53,697 nt of DNA. Source: Streptomyces beijiangensis (GTDB lineage: Bacteria > Actinomycetota > Actinomycetes > Streptomycetales > Streptomycetaceae). The stretch spans positions 1 to 53,697 of the forward strand of contig NZ_JAFLRJ010000179.1 of the NCBI RefSeq assembly GCF_017315755.1, read 5' to 3'. Below are positions 40,491 to 49,586 of this stretch, one piece after another (position 1 is the stretch's first letter; the number at the start of each line of letters is the position of its first letter). Made by a program: the position numbers and the translations under genes. The notes beneath the pieces were generated by a model. That model was given only the letters and a program-made list of their open reading frames with translations, was not told the origin of the DNA and did no database searches.

Positions 40491-42713
40491 ATGAGGAACG
40501 AAACCGCACGACACGACATCACCGTCGTCGGCGGCGGCCTGGCCGGGGTCTGCGCCGCCATCGCGGCGGCGCGCCTCGGCCGGACGGTCGCGCTGATCAA
40601 CAACAGGCCGGTGCTCGGCGGCAATTCGAGCAGCGAAGTCCGGGTCTGGGTGTGCGGCGCGACCGGGCACGGCAAGAACCACCACGCCCGTGAGGGCGGC
40701 ATCATGGGCGAGCTGCTGGTGGAGAACCAGTTCCGCAACCCGGACGGGAACCCGTACTACTGGGACACCGTGGTGCTGGACGCCGTACGCGCCGAACCCA
40801 ATCTCACGCTCTACCTCAACACCGATGTGCGCGAGGTCGAGGCCGAAGGTCCGGACGACATGCGGCGCATCACCGCCGTCACCGGCTGGACAATGGGCTC
40901 GGAGCGCCGTATCCGCTTCGAGAGCAAGGTGTTCCTCGACTGCACGGGCGACGGGCTGATCGGCCATCTCGCGGGGGCGCACCACCGCATCGGCCGCGAG
41001 GCACACGCCGAGTACGGAGAGCCGTGGGCACCCGGGGCCGCCGACGACATCACGCTCGGCTCGACGCTGCTCTTCTATACGAAGGACGCCGGGCGGCCGG
41101 TCAAGTACGTGCCGCCGAACTTCGCGAAGGACATCTCCAAGACCTCCATCCCGCAGCGCCGCATCATCAAGGCCGGTGACAACGGCTGCGCGTACTGGTG
41201 GATCGAGTTCGGCGGCGAGCTCGACACGGTCCACGACAACGAGGAGATCCGCGACGAACTGTGGGCGGTCATCTACGGCATCTGGGACCACATCAAGAAC
41301 TCCGGCGGGTTCGACGCCGAGACGATGACCCTGGAGTGGGTGGGCTCGGTGCCCGGCAAGCGCGAGTACCGGCGCTTCCTCGGCGACTACGTTCTCCACC
41401 AGGGGGACATCCTCGGCCAGAGCGAGTTCGCGGACCGGGTCGCCTTCGGCGGCTGGTCCATCGATCTGCATCCGCCGCAGGGCGTGTACGCGGCCGAGGA
41501 CGGCGCCAAGCAGCGTTACACGGACGGGATTTACCACATTCCGTACCGCAGCCTGTACTCGGTGAACACCTCCAACCTCCTCTTCGCGGGACGCAACATC
41601 TCCGCGAGCCATGTCGCCTTCGGCTCGACCCGGGTGATGGCCACCTGCGCCACGATCGGGCAGGCGGCGGGGACGGCGGCCGCACTGTGCGCGGAGCAGG
41701 GTCTTACCCCGCGCGCGCTGGACGTGCCCTCGTTGCAGCGGACGCTGCTGCGCGAGGACGCCTCGGTCATCGGCCTGACCTGCGACGACTCCGCCGACCT
41801 GGCTCCGCGCGCGAGGGTCACAGCCTCCTCCACCCTGGCCTGCATCGCGGTCGAAACACCGGACGAGCCGTGGCAACTGACCGCCGACGCGGGCATCGTG
41901 CTGCCCGTCGATCCGCAGCTCACCGGCATCGAACTGCTCCTGGACGCCGAGCACGACACCGAGGTCGTCATCGAGCTGTACGACCCCGTGCTCGGCCAGA
42001 ACTACGTCCCGCGCCGCCTGGTCGCCACCGCCACCGTGCCCGTGCCCGCCGGATCGCACCAGTGGGTCAAGACGGGTCTGGAATGGTCCCCCGCCACTCC
42101 GCGCAACGCCTTCGTTCTCGTACGGGCCAATGAAGCGCTTGCCCTGCACACCGCCGACCGGCCCACCCCCGGCGTCCTCTGCTTCACCCGCATTCCGCTG
42201 CGCCCCCAGGACGAGGCCCCGCAGCCACTGCGCGAGTGGACCGACGCCGGTCTGCTGCGCCGCACCTTCTGCCTTCGTACGGGAGAGACGTCAGCCTTCG
42301 CCCCCACCAGGGCTGTCGACGGATATCTGCGCCCGTACGCGGGACCGCACCAATGGGTCTCCGAGCCGTCGGTCTCCGGCGCCTGGCTGGAGCTGGCCTG
42401 GCCCGAGCCGGTCACCCTGCACAGGATCGAGGTCATCGCCGACGACGACGTCAACGAGGATCTGATCAATCTGCACCACCACAGGACCCCGTTCGACACG
42501 CTGCCCACCCTGCTGCGCGACTACCGCATCGAGGCGCGCGGCCCCGACGGCTCCTGGCACACACTGTCCCGTACGAAGGACAACCGGCGCCGCCGCACGT
42601 CCCACCCCCTCGCGGAAGAGGTGACGACGGACGCGCTGCGGGTCGTCGTGGAGGCGACCAACGGGGCCGCGTCGGCGCACATCGTCGCCGTACGCGCCTA
42701 CGCACAGGAGTAG
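40491..42713 (+). CDS. FAD-dependent oxidoreductase with C-terminal carbohydrate-binding-like region
   Basis: The 740-residue protein starts with a Rossmann dinucleotide site VVGGGLAGVCAAIAAARLGR and PVLGGNSSSEVRV, typical of the FAD_oxidored (PF12831) group. FLDCTGDGLIGHLAGA and LLFAGRNISASHVAFGSTRV complete the FAD domain (to about residue 420). Residues about 430-740 look beta-rich (VDGYLRPYAGPHQWVSEP, WLELAWPEPVTLHRIEVIAD), like an F5/8-type galactose-binding domain. No signal peptide is present, so it is cytoplasmic. It starts 3 bp after the glycosidase stop. It probably oxidises a glycoside or sugar; no characterised member is known to me. Confidence 0.85.
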   Translation: MRNETARHDITVVGGGLAGVCAAIAAARLGRTVALINNRPVLGGNSSSEVRVWVCGATGHGKNHHAREGGIMGELLVENQFRNPDGNPYYWDTVVLDAVRAEPNLTLYLNTDVREVEAEGPDDMRRITAVTGWTMGSERRIRFESKVFLDCTGDGLIGHLAGAHHRIGREAHAEYGEPWAPGAADDITLGSTLLFYTKDAGRPVKYVPPNFAKDISKTSIPQRRIIKAGDNGCAYWWIEFGGELDTVHDNEEIRDELWAVIYGIWDHIKNSGGFDAETMTLEWVGSVPGKREYRRFLGDYVLHQGDILGQSEFADRVAFGGWSIDLHPPQGVYAAEDGAKQRYTDGIYHIPYRSLYSVNTSNLLFAGRNISASHVAFGSTRVMATCATIGQAAGTAAALCAEQGLTPRALDVPSLQRTLLREDASVIGLTCDDSADLAPRARVTASSTLACIAVETPDEPWQLTADAGIVLPVDPQLTGIELLLDAEHDTEVVIELYDPVLGQNYVPRRLVATATVPVPAGSHQWVKTGLEWSPATPRNAFVLVRANEALALHTADRPTPGVLCFTRIPLRPQDEAPQPLREWTDAGLLRRTFCLRTGETSAFAPTRAVDGYLRPYAGPHQWVSEPSVSGAWLELAWPEPVTLHRIEVIADDDVNEDLINLHHHRTPFDTLPTLLRDYRIEARGPDGSWHTLSRTKDNRRRRTSHPLAEEVTTDALRVVVEATNGAASAHIVAVRAYAQE

Positions 42714-42718
42714 TCGGC

Positions 42719-43564
42719 ATGGTCGGCAGAGTCATGGTCACCGGGGCGGCCGGCCGGATCGGGCGCGCCGTGCTCGCCCTGCTGGCAGAGCAGGGCATCG
42801 AGGCGAACGCCCTTGTCCTGGACGACCCGGGCGACCTCTCCGCCCGGCTGGTGGTCACGGGGGACGCCACCGAGGAGAAGTCCGTGCGGGCCGCGCTGGA
42901 GGGAGCCGACGCGGTCGTCCACCTGGCGGCCATCCCGACACCGGAGCGCAACACGCCCCTGGAGGTCTTCGGGTCCAACACCCGGGCCACTTTCACGGTG
43001 CTTGAGGAGGCCGGGCGGGCGGGGGTCCGGCATGTCGCCCTGGCCAGTTCGTGGGGCGTGACAGGCCTGCCCTGGACGTCCGTCGAGGACCCGCACCCTG
43101 CGTACGTACCGGTCGACGAGGCCATGCCGGCCCAGGTGGAGGATGCGTACGGCCTCTCCAAGCAGGCCGACGAGCTGACCGCGCGGATGATGGCGCGACG
43201 CCACGGGATGAGCGTGGTCTGCCTGCGCTACCCGTTCGTCGGCGGCTTCGACGAACGGCTGCGTGCGCATGCGGCCCGCGTCACCGCCCAACCGGCCCTC
43301 GGCGCAAGGGACCTGTGGACATACCTCGAAGTCAGGGACGCGGCCCGGGCCGCCCTCCTGGCGCTCGACGTCACCCTCCCCGGCGCCCACTCCGTGCACC
43401 TCTGCGCCCCCGAGACCCTCGTCCCGTACGAGACCGAGGACCTTCTGCGCCGCTACCACCCCACCACCCGGCTCCTGCGCCCGCTTCCCGGACGCGCCGC
43501 CCCCGTGGAGCTCGCGGCAGCAGAACGACTGCTCGGCTTCCGGGCGCGGCACCTGCTGGACTGA
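42719..43564 (+). CDS. NAD-dependent sugar epimerase/dehydrogenase (uronate dehydrogenase-like SDR)
   Basis: The 281-residue extended SDR has the NAD site VMVTGAAGRIGRAVLALLAE, DAVVHLAAIPTPER and the catalytic YGLSKQ (YxxxK). The short length and sequence style fit uronate/aldose dehydrogenases, which oxidise a sugar to its lactone. The ATG at 42719 has AGGAG 9 nt upstream, inside the end of the oxidoreductase gene. The lactone it makes could feed the enolase-type dehydratase at the other end of the island. Confidence 0.87.
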   Translation: MVGRVMVTGAAGRIGRAVLALLAEQGIEANALVLDDPGDLSARLVVTGDATEEKSVRAALEGADAVVHLAAIPTPERNTPLEVFGSNTRATFTVLEEAGRAGVRHVALASSWGVTGLPWTSVEDPHPAYVPVDEAMPAQVEDAYGLSKQADELTARMMARRHGMSVVCLRYPFVGGFDERLRAHAARVTAQPALGARDLWTYLEVRDAARAALLALDVTLPGAHSVHLCAPETLVPYETEDLLRRYHPTTRLLRPLPGRAAPVELAAAERLLGFRARHLLD

Positions 43565-43703
43565 GGAGCCGGACCTGCCCGGACCTGCCCGCATCGGACC
43601 CTGAGCCCGCCCGTATGCCCGTGAAGGTCTGACCGTCCTGGATCGCGGCGGCCGGAACTCGTAGGCTCCGGCCGTCCCGCCGTACCTCTGAAAGGAACAC
43701 CCT

Positions 43704-44633
43704 GTGATCGTCGTCGCCGGTGAGGCTCTGATCGACCTGGTGCCGCAGACCCGCGGTGACGTGCTGACGCCGCTGCTGCCCGCGCGCGGCGGCGGTCCGT
43801 ACAACACCGCGATCGCGCTCGGGCGGCTCGGGGCCGAGGTCTCCTTCTGTTCGCGGATCTCCTCCGACGGCTTCGGCGGAGCGCTGGTGGAGCGGCTGGA
43901 GGAGGAGAAGGTCGGCACGGGGTTCGTGCAGCGCGGCCCCGAGCCCACCACGCTGGCCGTCGCCTCGGTCGACGCGGGCGGTTCGGCCTCGTACAGCTTC
44001 TATGTCGAGGGCAGCGCGGACCGGCTCTTCGAGGTGCCGGGTGAACTGCCCGCAGGGACACGGGCCTTGTCGTTCGGCACCTGCTCGCTGGTCCTTGAGC
44101 CGGGGGCGAGTGCGTACGAGCAGCTGATGCGGCGGGAGTCGGCGCGCGGGATCTTCATCGCACTGGACCCCAACATCCGGGCCGGACTGATTCAGGACGC
44201 GGACGCCTACCGGGCGCGGTTCAAGAGCTGGCTGCCGCATGTCTCGCTGCTGAAGCTGAGCGAGGAGGACGCGGACTGGCTCGGGTACGACGTCCGGGGG
44301 TGGCTGGCCGCCGGGCCCGCCGCGGTCGTCGTCACCCGGGGCGGCGACGGGCTCACGGTCTTCGCCCGGGGCGGCGAGGAGTTCTCGGTGCCCGGCGAGA
44401 AGGTCGAGGTCGTCGACACGATCGGCGCGGGCGACACGGTGAACGCGGCGCTGCTGCACGCGCTCGCCCTGCGCGGTCTGCTGTCGCCGGGCGCACTGGA
44501 GACGCTTGGCCACGAGGGCTGGTCCGAGGTGCTCGGCTTCGCCGCCCGCGCGGCGGCGGTCACCTGCTCGCGCGCTGGCGCCGAGCCGCCGTACGCCGAC
44601 GAACTGCCGGCGTCCGGCGTGTCGGGGGCCTGA
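43704..44633 (+). CDS. PfkB-family sugar kinase
   Basis: The 309-residue protein has the two PfkB signatures: GGGPYNTAIALGRLGAEVSF and the anion-hole DTIGAGDTVNAALLHALALR. It resembles fructokinases and 2-keto-3-deoxygluconate kinases. GTG 43704 has GAAAGGA upstream. It follows the dehydrogenase by 139 bp and may have its own promoter. If the island makes a 2-keto-3-deoxy acid, this is the obvious kinase; fructose is the alternative. Confidence 0.92.
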   Translation: MIVVAGEALIDLVPQTRGDVLTPLLPARGGGPYNTAIALGRLGAEVSFCSRISSDGFGGALVERLEEEKVGTGFVQRGPEPTTLAVASVDAGGSASYSFYVEGSADRLFEVPGELPAGTRALSFGTCSLVLEPGASAYEQLMRRESARGIFIALDPNIRAGLIQDADAYRARFKSWLPHVSLLKLSEEDADWLGYDVRGWLAAGPAAVVVTRGGDGLTVFARGGEEFSVPGEKVEVVDTIGAGDTVNAALLHALALRGLLSPGALETLGHEGWSEVLGFAARAAAVTCSRAGAEPPYADELPASGVSGA

Positions 44634-44642
44634 GTACCCCCG

Positions 44643-45629
44643 TCAGGCGTTGACGTCCACCACCGTGCGGCCGCGCACCTGTCCGGCGAGGATGCGGTCC
44701 GCCACGGCCGGCACCTCGTCGAGACCGACGACCGTGGTCATCGACTCCAGCTTCGCCAGGTCGAGATCGCGGGCCAGTCGGTCGTACGCCCTGATACGGC
44801 GCTCCATCGGAGCCTGTACGGAGTCGATGCCTGCCAGGGTCACCCCGCGCAGGATGAACGGCAGTACGGTGCCGGGCAGTTCGATCCCCTGGGCCAGGCC
44901 GCAGGTGGTGACCGTGCCGCCGTAGCGGGTGGCGGCGAGCACATTGACCAGGGTGTGGCTGCCGACCGAGTCGACGGCCCCCGCCCAGCGCTCGGAGGCG
45001 AGCGGGCGGCGGCCCGGCTCGGAGAGGGTCGTACGGTCGATGATCTCGGCCGCTCCCAGAGCGTGCAGATAGTCGGACGTCTCGGGGCGTCCGGTGGAGG
45101 CGAGCACGCGGTACCCGAGCTTCGCGAGGAGCGCGACGGCCACCGAGCCGACGCCGCCCGCCGCGCCGGTGACCAGGATGTCGCCGCTCTCCGGTGTCAC
45201 CCCGGCGTCCTCCAGGGCGAGCACGCTGAGCATCGCGGTGTACCCGGCGGTGCCGATCGCCGCTGCCTGCCGGGTGGTGAGCCCGGCGGGCAGCGGGACG
45301 AGCCAGTCGCCGCTGACCCTGGCCTTCTGGGAGAAGCCGCCGTGGTGGCTCTCGCCGACTCCGTAGCCGTTGAGGACCACCTTGTCGCCGGGTGCGAACC
45401 GGGCATGCGCGGACGACTCGACGGTCCCGGCGAAGTCGATGCCGGGGACCAGCGGGTACGTGCGCACGATGCCCTTGTCGGCGAGCGCGAGGCCGTCCTT
45501 GTAGTTGACGGTGGAGTAGTCCACCGCGACGGTCACATCGCCCTCGTGCAGATCGCTTTCGTCGAGGGTCACGGTCTCGGCGCGGCGGCCCGCCTCGTCG
45601 CTGACGACCCTGATGGCGCGAAATGACAT
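44643..45629 (-). CDS. NADPH-dependent acrylyl-CoA reductase/quinone oxidoreductase (AcuI/YhdH type)
   Basis: The 328-residue zinc-free MDR enzyme has DYSTVNYKDGLALADKGIVR and VPGIDFAGTVESS in the N-domain, and the nucleotide site VTGAAGGVGSVAVALLAKLG. MERRIRAYDRLARDL and GRTVVDVNA end it as in YhdH/AcuI. It reduces acrylyl-CoA or quinones with NADPH. It is the last of three same-strand oxidoreductases downstream of a TetR gene, 61 bp after the alcohol dehydrogenase. Confidence 0.9.
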   Translation of the reverse strand: MSFRAIRVVSDEAGRRAETVTLDESDLHEGDVTVAVDYSTVNYKDGLALADKGIVRTYPLVPGIDFAGTVESSAHARFAPGDKVVLNGYGVGESHHGGFSQKARVSGDWLVPLPAGLTTRQAAAIGTAGYTAMLSVLALEDAGVTPESGDILVTGAAGGVGSVAVALLAKLGYRVLASTGRPETSDYLHALGAAEIIDRTTLSEPGRRPLASERWAGAVDSVGSHTLVNVLAATRYGGTVTTCGLAQGIELPGTVLPFILRGVTLAGIDSVQAPMERRIRAYDRLARDLDLAKLESMTTVVGLDEVPAVADRILAGQVRGRTVVDVNA

Positions 45630-45689
45630 GGTTCGCTCTCCCGGTTCTCTGCGGTGTGCTGCGTACTGCGGGCTGTGCCCTGTGTGGAC

Positions 45690-46730
45690 TCAGCCGTTGG
45701 GCAGGATCACGGCCCGGCCGTTGATCTTCCCCGCGTGCAGTCTCTCGTACGCGAGCGGTGCCTCGTCCAGCGAATACGTCTCCACATGGACGTCGATCGC
45801 ACCGGCGCGTGCCAGGTCGAGCACCTCGGTCAGCTCGGCCCTGGATCCCCAGTAGGGGGCGGTGACGGACACCTCGTACGGCATCACACCGAATCCGACG
45901 GGCAGCGTGCCCCCGCCGATGCCGACGATGGTCACATCGCCCTCGACCGCGACACATGCGCCCCCGGTGGCGGTGGTGGGCGGGGCTCCGACGAAGTCGA
46001 AGACCGCCTCGGCGCCGCGTCCGCCGGTCAGTTCGCGCACCTTGGCCGCTGCGTTCGCGTCGGAGAGCACGGTCTCGTGCGCGCCGACCGTCCGGGCCAG
46101 CGCCAGCTTCTCCTCGCTGACGTCGAGTGCGACGACCCGCGCGGAGGACATGGCGCGCAGCAGTTGGATGGCCACGTGGCCGAGCCCGCCGGTGCCGATG
46201 ACGACGGCGGTTGAGCCGGGCACCAGCTTCGGCAGGGAGCGCTTGATCGCGTGGTACGGGGTGAGCCCGGCGTCCGTGAGCGGAACGCTCTTGACCGGGT
46301 CGAGGCCGTCCAGCGGCACCAGGTGACGAGGGTTGTCCACGATCATGTACTCGGCGATGGCGCCGGGTGCGCCGAGGCCGGGCGGGCGGATGGAGAGCTC
46401 TTCGGCGCGCAGGCAGTAGTTCTCCTTGCCCTCCGCACACTTGGCGCAGGTGCCGCAGCCCCAGGGGCCGTAGACGGCGACCGGGTCGCCGATGTTCAGT
46501 CCGGTGACGCCCGCGCCGAGTGCGGCGACCGTGCCGGCGCCCTCGTGGCCGAGGGTGAGCGGCAGCGGGAAGGGGAGCGCCTCGGCGGGCCAGGACATCA
46601 CGGCGATGTCGGAGTGGCAGACGCCTGCGGCGGTCACCTTCAACAGGACCTGTCCGGGGCCCGGTTCGGGGTCGGGGACGGTGACGACCTCGGGGGCCGC
46701 ACCCACCTCACGGTATTGCAGAGCCTTCAT
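45690..46730 (-). CDS. zinc-dependent alcohol dehydrogenase (MDR)
   Basis: The 346-residue enzyme has catalytic zinc ligands in GVCHSD, GHEGAG and a structural zinc loop CGTCAKCAEGKENYC. The NAD site is VVIGTGGLGHVAIQLLRA and the cofactor-selective Asp is in ALDVSEEKL, suggesting NAD. ATG 46730 gives the usual MKALQYREVGAAPEV start. With the SDR and AcuI-like genes it forms an oxidoreductase group under the TetR gene; it may handle medium- or short-chain alcohols or aldehydes. Confidence 0.94.
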   Translation of the reverse strand: MKALQYREVGAAPEVVTVPDPEPGPGQVLLKVTAAGVCHSDIAVMSWPAEALPFPLPLTLGHEGAGTVAALGAGVTGLNIGDPVAVYGPWGCGTCAKCAEGKENYCLRAEELSIRPPGLGAPGAIAEYMIVDNPRHLVPLDGLDPVKSVPLTDAGLTPYHAIKRSLPKLVPGSTAVVIGTGGLGHVAIQLLRAMSSARVVALDVSEEKLALARTVGAHETVLSDANAAAKVRELTGGRGAEAVFDFVGAPPTTATGGACVAVEGDVTIVGIGGGTLPVGFGVMPYEVSVTAPYWGSRAELTEVLDLARAGAIDVHVETYSLDEAPLAYERLHAGKINGRAVILPNG

Positions 46731-46773
46731 GATGCTTCGTACCTCCTTGTACGGATGCGGGGGAACGGCGGGG

Positions 46774-47532
46774 TCAGCGGGCGGAGTAGCCGCCGTCGAC
46801 CAGGTGGTAGCTGCCCTGGATGAACGAGGCCTTCTCGGAGAGCAGGAACACGGTGAGCTCGGCGACCTCTTCGGCGCGGCCGAGGCGGCCCTGCGGGTGC
46901 AGCGAGACGAGGTGGTCATGGGAGGCGGCGTCGGATCCTGCGAGCAGCGGGGTCTCGATGAAGCCGGGGCCGACCGCGTTGATCCGTACGCCCTGGGCGG
47001 CGTACTCCAGCGCGGCGGTCTTCGTCAGGCCGACGACGCCGTGCTTGGCGGCGACGTACGCGGGCGATCCCGCGAAGCCGTTGGTGCCGAGGATCGAGGC
47101 CATGTTGACGACGGCGCCGCCGCCGGAGGCGACGATCGCGGGCAGCTCGTGGCGCAGCGAGTAGAAGACGCCGCTGAGGTTGGTGGCGACGACGCGGTCC
47201 CAGTCGGAGATCTCGTACTCGCCGGTCGGCCGCGACGGGCCGCCGATCCCGGCGTTGTTGACGGCCAGGTGCAGTGCGCCGAACGTCTCGACGGTGAAGC
47301 GGACGGCGGCCTCGACGGAGGCGGCGTCGGTGACGTCGACGGCGACGGCTGCGGCGCGGGCGCCCGAGGCCGTGAGGCGGTCCGCGGTCTCCTTGGCGCC
47401 GGTCTCGTTGTAGTCCGCGATGACGACGGCGGCGCCGCTCGCGGCGAGCTTCTCCGCGATGGCCAGACCGATGCCGGATGCGGCGCCGGTGACGAGGGCG
47501 ACCTTGCCGTCGAACTCAGGGGTGGTGCTCAT
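46774..47532 (-). CDS. short-chain dehydrogenase/reductase (classical SDR)
   Basis: The 252-residue protein has cofactor loop VTGAASGIGLAIAEKLAASG, NNAGIGG and catalytic Ser-Tyr-Lys with YVAAK. Asp in VIADYNET suggests NAD specificity. The ATG at 47532 is chosen; a GTG at 47541 is too close to AGAAGG. It is the first gene of the oxidoreductase group, 21 bp after the TetR gene on the same strand. The substrate is unknown. Confidence 0.94.
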   Translation of the reverse strand: MSTTPEFDGKVALVTGAASGIGLAIAEKLAASGAAVVIADYNETGAKETADRLTASGARAAAVAVDVTDAASVEAAVRFTVETFGALHLAVNNAGIGGPSRPTGEYEISDWDRVVATNLSGVFYSLRHELPAIVASGGGAVVNMASILGTNGFAGSPAYVAAKHGVVGLTKTAALEYAAQGVRINAVGPGFIETPLLAGSDAASHDHLVSLHPQGRLGRAEEVAELTVFLLSEKASFIQGSYHLVDGGYSAR

Positions 47533-47553
47533 GTTCTTCACGACCTTCTGGAA

Positions 47554-48225
47554 TTACGGGTGCTGCGTGTGCTGCTTTTGTTGCGTGTGCTGCTGTCCGG
47601 TGCTCCCGCCGGGCAGCAGCCCGGTGAGCGCTCCGAAGTACTTTCCCGCGAGAGCGGGGAGGGCGTCGGGGTCGCCGCCACGGGCCCAGGCGCGGAGGAC
47701 CGCGGTGAGTGTTCCCGCGCCGGTGCCGACGGTCACCGCGGGACGGGGGTCGACCGCCGGGTCGACGCCGAGCCGGCCGGCGATGATCCGTACGGACTCC
47801 TCTTCCGCGTCGATCCGCAGGTGCTGGAAGGCGGCGAAGAGCGCGGGCTCCCGGTCGATCCTGCGGAACAGCTCGATGCGGCGCGACAGGTCGGTGGTGC
47901 GGTGGCCACCGAACTCGTCGGCGAGCCATGCGCAGACCGCCTGCCAGTACGCCATGAGCGGCGCCTCGTCCGCGGGACGGCCCCTGAGCGCGTCGTTGAT
48001 CGTGTGCCCGCTGTCGCCGATCTCGCCGAGGATCGCCTCCTCCTTGCCGGGGAAGTGCCGGCTGAAGGTGCGGCGGGTCACTCCGGCGCGCTCCGCGATC
48101 TCCTCGACGGTCACACCATCAAGGCCGCGCTCGAACAGCAGATCGGTCGCCGCAGCCACCATGGCCTCGCGGCTTCGCAGTGTCCGCTGCCTCCGGCCGT
48201 CCGGGCCGGTCTTCTCGATGCCCAT
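47554..48225 (-). CDS. TetR-family transcriptional regulator
   Basis: The 223-residue protein has HTH VEEIAERAGVTRRTFSRHFP in the TetR N-terminal three-helix domain and a helical ligand domain. The C-terminus is a low-complexity Gln/His/Thr tail (QQHTQQKQHTQHP), an oddity that probably adds no function. A 17-bp palindrome lies 18 bp upstream. It likely represses the SDR-ADH-AcuI genes and itself. Confidence 0.92.
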   Translation of the reverse strand: MGIEKTGPDGRRQRTLRSREAMVAAATDLLFERGLDGVTVEEIAERAGVTRRTFSRHFPGKEEAILGEIGDSGHTINDALRGRPADEAPLMAYWQAVCAWLADEFGGHRTTDLSRRIELFRRIDREPALFAAFQHLRIDAEEESVRIIAGRLGVDPAVDPRPAVTVGTGAGTLTAVLRAWARGGDPDALPALAGKYFGALTGLLPGGSTGQQHTQQKQHTQHP

Positions 48226-48243
48226 GCGACGACCGTAACACTA

Positions 48244-48260
48244 ATGTCCCCATGGGACAT
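48244..48260. promoter_or_regulatory. TetR operator palindrome
   Basis: ATGTCCC and GGGACAT arms flank CAT, giving 7 perfect base pairs in 17 bp. It lies 18 bp upstream of the TetR start codon and 122 bp before the divergent MscS gene, in the only intergenic gap that controls both. Binding by the adjacent TetR protein is inferred. Confidence 0.6.
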
Positions 48261-48382
48261 AACATGGGTGATCGCATACGGCAGGATGAAAGATCGTTTC
48301 GGACCCGAGAATCGAGCAGACACAAGGTGACGACACATCACATACCGTCCGCCCAGGCGTCGTCGGCAGCGGGAGACGGCCG

Positions 48383-49453
48383 GTGAACCGGGCCCTCACG
48401 CTCCATGACCTGATCGTCGCCGGAATCGCGGTGGCAGCCGGTCTCGCCGCGGGGCTGCTGCTCCGCGGCGCCCTGCGGTGGCTGGGAGAGCGGGCCCGCA
48501 GGACCCGCTGGAGCGGGGACGACGTCATCGTCGACACGCTGCGGTCCCTGGTCCCATGGGCGGCGGTCGCCGCCGGGGCGGCCGTGGCCGCCGCGGCACT
48601 GCCGCTGAGCTCGCGGGCCGGGCACAACGTCAACCGTGCGCTGACCGTGCTGCTCCTCCTGGTGGCCACGCTCACCGCGGCCCGGGTGATCACCGGCCTG
48701 GTGAAGCGCCTGGCCCAGTCCAGGTCGGGGGTGGCCGGATCGGCCACCATCTTCGTCAACATCACCCGCGTCCTGGTGCTGGCGATGGGCTTCCTCGTCG
48801 TACTGCAGACCCTTGGCGTCTCCATCGCCCCGCTCCTGACAGCGCTCGGCGTGGGCGGTCTCGCGGTCGCCCTGGCGCTCCAGGACACCCTCGCGAACCT
48901 GTTCGCTGGGGTGCACATCCTGGCCTCGAAGACCGTGCAGCCCGGGGACTACATCCGGCTGACCAGCGGGGAGGAGGGCTATGTCGTCGACATCAACTGG
49001 CGCAACACCGTGGTGGAGCAGCTGTCGAACAATCTCGTGATCATCCCCAACAACCGGCTCGCCAGCACCAACATGACCAACTTCAACCGGCCGGAACAGC
49101 AGATGTCGGTGCTCGTCCAGGTCGGCGTCGGATACGACAGTGACCTCGAGCACGTGGAGCGGGTGACCACCGAGGTGGTGGAGGGCGTGATGCGCGACAT
49201 CGAAGGCGGCGTCCCCGACCATGAGCCGGCCGTCCGCTTCCACACGTTCGGGGACTCCCGGATCAACTTCACGGTGATCCTCCGGGCCGGCGAATTCAGT
49301 GACCAGTACCGGATCAAGCACGAGTTCATCAAGCGGCTGCACCAGCGGTACCGCGCGGAGGGGATCAAGATCCCCGCACCGACGCGGACCGTGGCGGTGC
49401 AGCAGTCCGAAGCGGCCCTGCCGATCCCGCACCAGCGCACCGTCAGCCCCTGA
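48383..49453 (+). CDS. MscS-family mechanosensitive channel
   Basis: The 356-residue protein has four membrane helices (about residues 8-30, 57-77, 84-104, 126-150) and the MscS pore helix ALGVGGLAVALALQDTLANL. The beta domain (VQPGDYIRLTSGEEGYVVDI) and C-terminal alpha/beta domain follow. GTG 48383 has GGGAGACGG upstream. It releases osmolytes under hypo-osmotic stress. Divergent from the TetR gene, it may share the operator. Confidence 0.95.
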   Translation: MNRALTLHDLIVAGIAVAAGLAAGLLLRGALRWLGERARRTRWSGDDVIVDTLRSLVPWAAVAAGAAVAAAALPLSSRAGHNVNRALTVLLLLVATLTAARVITGLVKRLAQSRSGVAGSATIFVNITRVLVLAMGFLVVLQTLGVSIAPLLTALGVGGLAVALALQDTLANLFAGVHILASKTVQPGDYIRLTSGEEGYVVDINWRNTVVEQLSNNLVIIPNNRLASTNMTNFNRPEQQMSVLVQVGVGYDSDLEHVERVTTEVVEGVMRDIEGGVPDHEPAVRFHTFGDSRINFTVILRAGEFSDQYRIKHEFIKRLHQRYRAEGIKIPAPTRTVAVQQSEAALPIPHQRTVSP

Positions 49454-49586
49454 CCGGAGGCGGCGCCCCGTCCTGCGGGGGGGACTTTCAGGAGAATCTC
49501 ACCTGTGCCACCGGCCCCTCACAGACCGCCCACATGTACGCGGAGCACGCTGTCACGGCAGTAGTCGGACGTACGAAAGGCGTGAT

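Noticed and set aside
38196..42149. A 1317-codon open frame on the minus strand
   Set aside because: It is entirely antisense to the glycosidase and FAD oxidoreductase genes. It is open only because of high G+C third positions, and it has no motifs and a Val/Gly/Arg-biased composition.
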